DNA of 5,789 nucleotides, from contig JAIEDJ010000288.1 in the NCBI GenBank assembly GCA_029068025.1, positions 1 to 5,789 on the forward strand, in the 5' to 3' direction. Position numbers and translations under genes: made by a program. This DNA is from Oscillospiraceae bacterium. GTDB lineage: Bacteria; Bacillota; Clostridia; Oscillospirales; Ruminococcaceae. Below the pieces are notes generated by a model. It did not search any database. It worked only from the letters and a program-made list of their open reading frames with translations, and was not told the origin of the DNA. Below are positions 5,515-5,789 of this stretch, in pieces. Within the stretch, counting starts at the first letter, position 1, and each line of letters starts with the position of its first letter.

Positions 5515-5624
5515 AGAAATTTCAAAAGCGGGCAAGGCTTCGCCTTGCCCTAGCCAGCCCCGTTCGGCTCCGCGCCGCACTTCGTGCTCCGCTGCGCCGA
5601 GCGGAACTGCTTTTTGAAATTTCT
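5515..5624. repeat. Palindromic structured element 2
   Basis: The outer inverted repeat is AGAAATTTCAAAAGC (5515-5529) against GCTTTTTGAAATTTCT (5609-5624), complementary apart from one extra T. Directly inside is a perfect 9-bp hairpin GGGCAAGGC-TTC-GCCTTGCCC (5530-5550) followed by TAGCCA (5551-5556). The remainder is GC-rich with competing arms: GCAC-TTC-GTGC (5577-5587), TCGGC (5564-5568) with GCCGA (5596-5600), or TCCGCT (5588-5593) with AGCGGA (5600-5605). The plan matches element 1 at 3620-3757. It lies upstream of the lipase promoter, so it is not in that transcript. Confidence 0.78.
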
Positions 5625-5638
5625 CCTGCGCGTTTAAA

Positions 5639-5711
5639 TTGTTGATCTTAGCTTGGGCGCTTTGTGCCGCGTTTGTCACGTTTATCTTTGAGCGGGCGCT
5701 AAGATAAACGT
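5639..5711 (+). repeat. Dispersed intergenic repeat, copy D, with 11-bp hairpin
   Basis: TTGATCTTAG (5642-5651), GGCGCTTTGTGCC (5656-5668) and TTTGTCACG (5672-5680) repeat the motif order of copy B. The end forms a perfect 11-bp inverted repeat: ACGTTTATCTT (5678-5688) and AAGATAAACGT (5701-5711) around a 12-base loop. It lacks a T tract, so it is not called a terminator. It flanks palindromic element 2 on the far side from copies C. Confidence 0.65.
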
Positions 5712-5763
5712 AGGAAATGTGCAGCCAAGGCTCCAATGCTAAGAGCAACGTTATAAAGAGCAG

Positions 5764-5789
5764 TGAATTTCAAAAAGGGCGAAATTTTA
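5764..5789. repeat. Possible start of a third palindromic element, cut by the window edge
   Basis: GAATTTCAAAAAGGGC (5765-5780) closely resembles the left end of element 2 (GAAATTTCAAAAGCGGGC, 5516-5533), and is followed by GAAATTTTA. This could be another copy or a minimal fold-back (AATTTC against GAAATT). It is truncated, so no structure can be confirmed. Confidence 0.35.

Noticed and set aside
5410..5711. CRISPR array
   Set aside because: The repeats are short, irregularly spaced, vary in sequence and order, and no cas gene is present.
5485..5748. Leftward 87-residue open frame
   Set aside because: It runs through palindromic element 2 and repeat copies, so its openness reflects the repeat sequence; the product has no recognisable domain.

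Overview
The window looks like chromosome of a Gram-positive Clostridia member, with Ruminococcus/Oscillospiraceae-type anaerobes as my best guess. The basis is a long-form hibernation factor, a compact phoH/ybeY/dgkA (undecaprenol kinase type) cluster, near-consensus sigma-A and AAGGAG signals, and many GC-rich palindromes between genes. The lineage is an inference from gene style, not from a marker gene.

Layout. Positions 1-1119 read rightward: a complete long-form ribosome hibernation factor (hpf, 5-526), a strong intrinsic terminator (534-564), then a 177-residue protein of unknown function (586-1119). Positions 1120-1263 separate convergent genes and hold two hairpins and an inverted copy of a dispersed repeat. 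Positions 1264-3599 read leftward as one tight operon in transcription order phoH, a 144-residue unknown, ybeY, dgkA. The genes overlap by 13 bp, overlap by 4 bp, and are 13 bp apart, respectively. Positions 3600-3945 contain no gene I can support; they hold a roughly 140-nt multi-branched palindromic element just upstream of the phoH ribosome binding site, a repeat module, and a degenerate 7-bp tandem repeat. Positions 3946-5280 (leftward) encode a membrane-anchored lipase-like alpha/beta hydrolase with a complete Ser-Asp-His triad and its own perfect-consensus promoter (5308-5336). Positions 5337-5789 have no supportable gene; they hold an AT-rich stretch (5337-5409, nothing recognised), several repeat modules, a second palindromic element and the possible start of a third.

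How the genes relate. HPF silences and protects 70S/100S ribosomes in stationary phase, and YbeY is the endoribonuclease tied to rRNA maturation and ribosome quality control. PhoH is a P-loop ATPase classically found beside ybeY. DgkA recycles an undecaprenyl or diacylglycerol lipid. This is therefore a ribosome/RNA and envelope housekeeping neighbourhood with one unknown gene inserted between phoH and ybeY. The lipase gene is an independent transcription unit, but no convincing terminator follows it, so it may read through into phoH.

The most unusual part is the non-coding DNA. Two short motifs (TTGATCTTGG-like and TTTGTCACG) recur in every long intergenic gap, and two elements share a plan: an outer inverted repeat, then a perfect hairpin with a GAA or TTC triloop, then TAGCCA, then GC-rich arms. 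Their outer stems differ in sequence but are self-complementary in each copy. I see no CRISPR array, tRNA, rRNA, transposase or phage gene.
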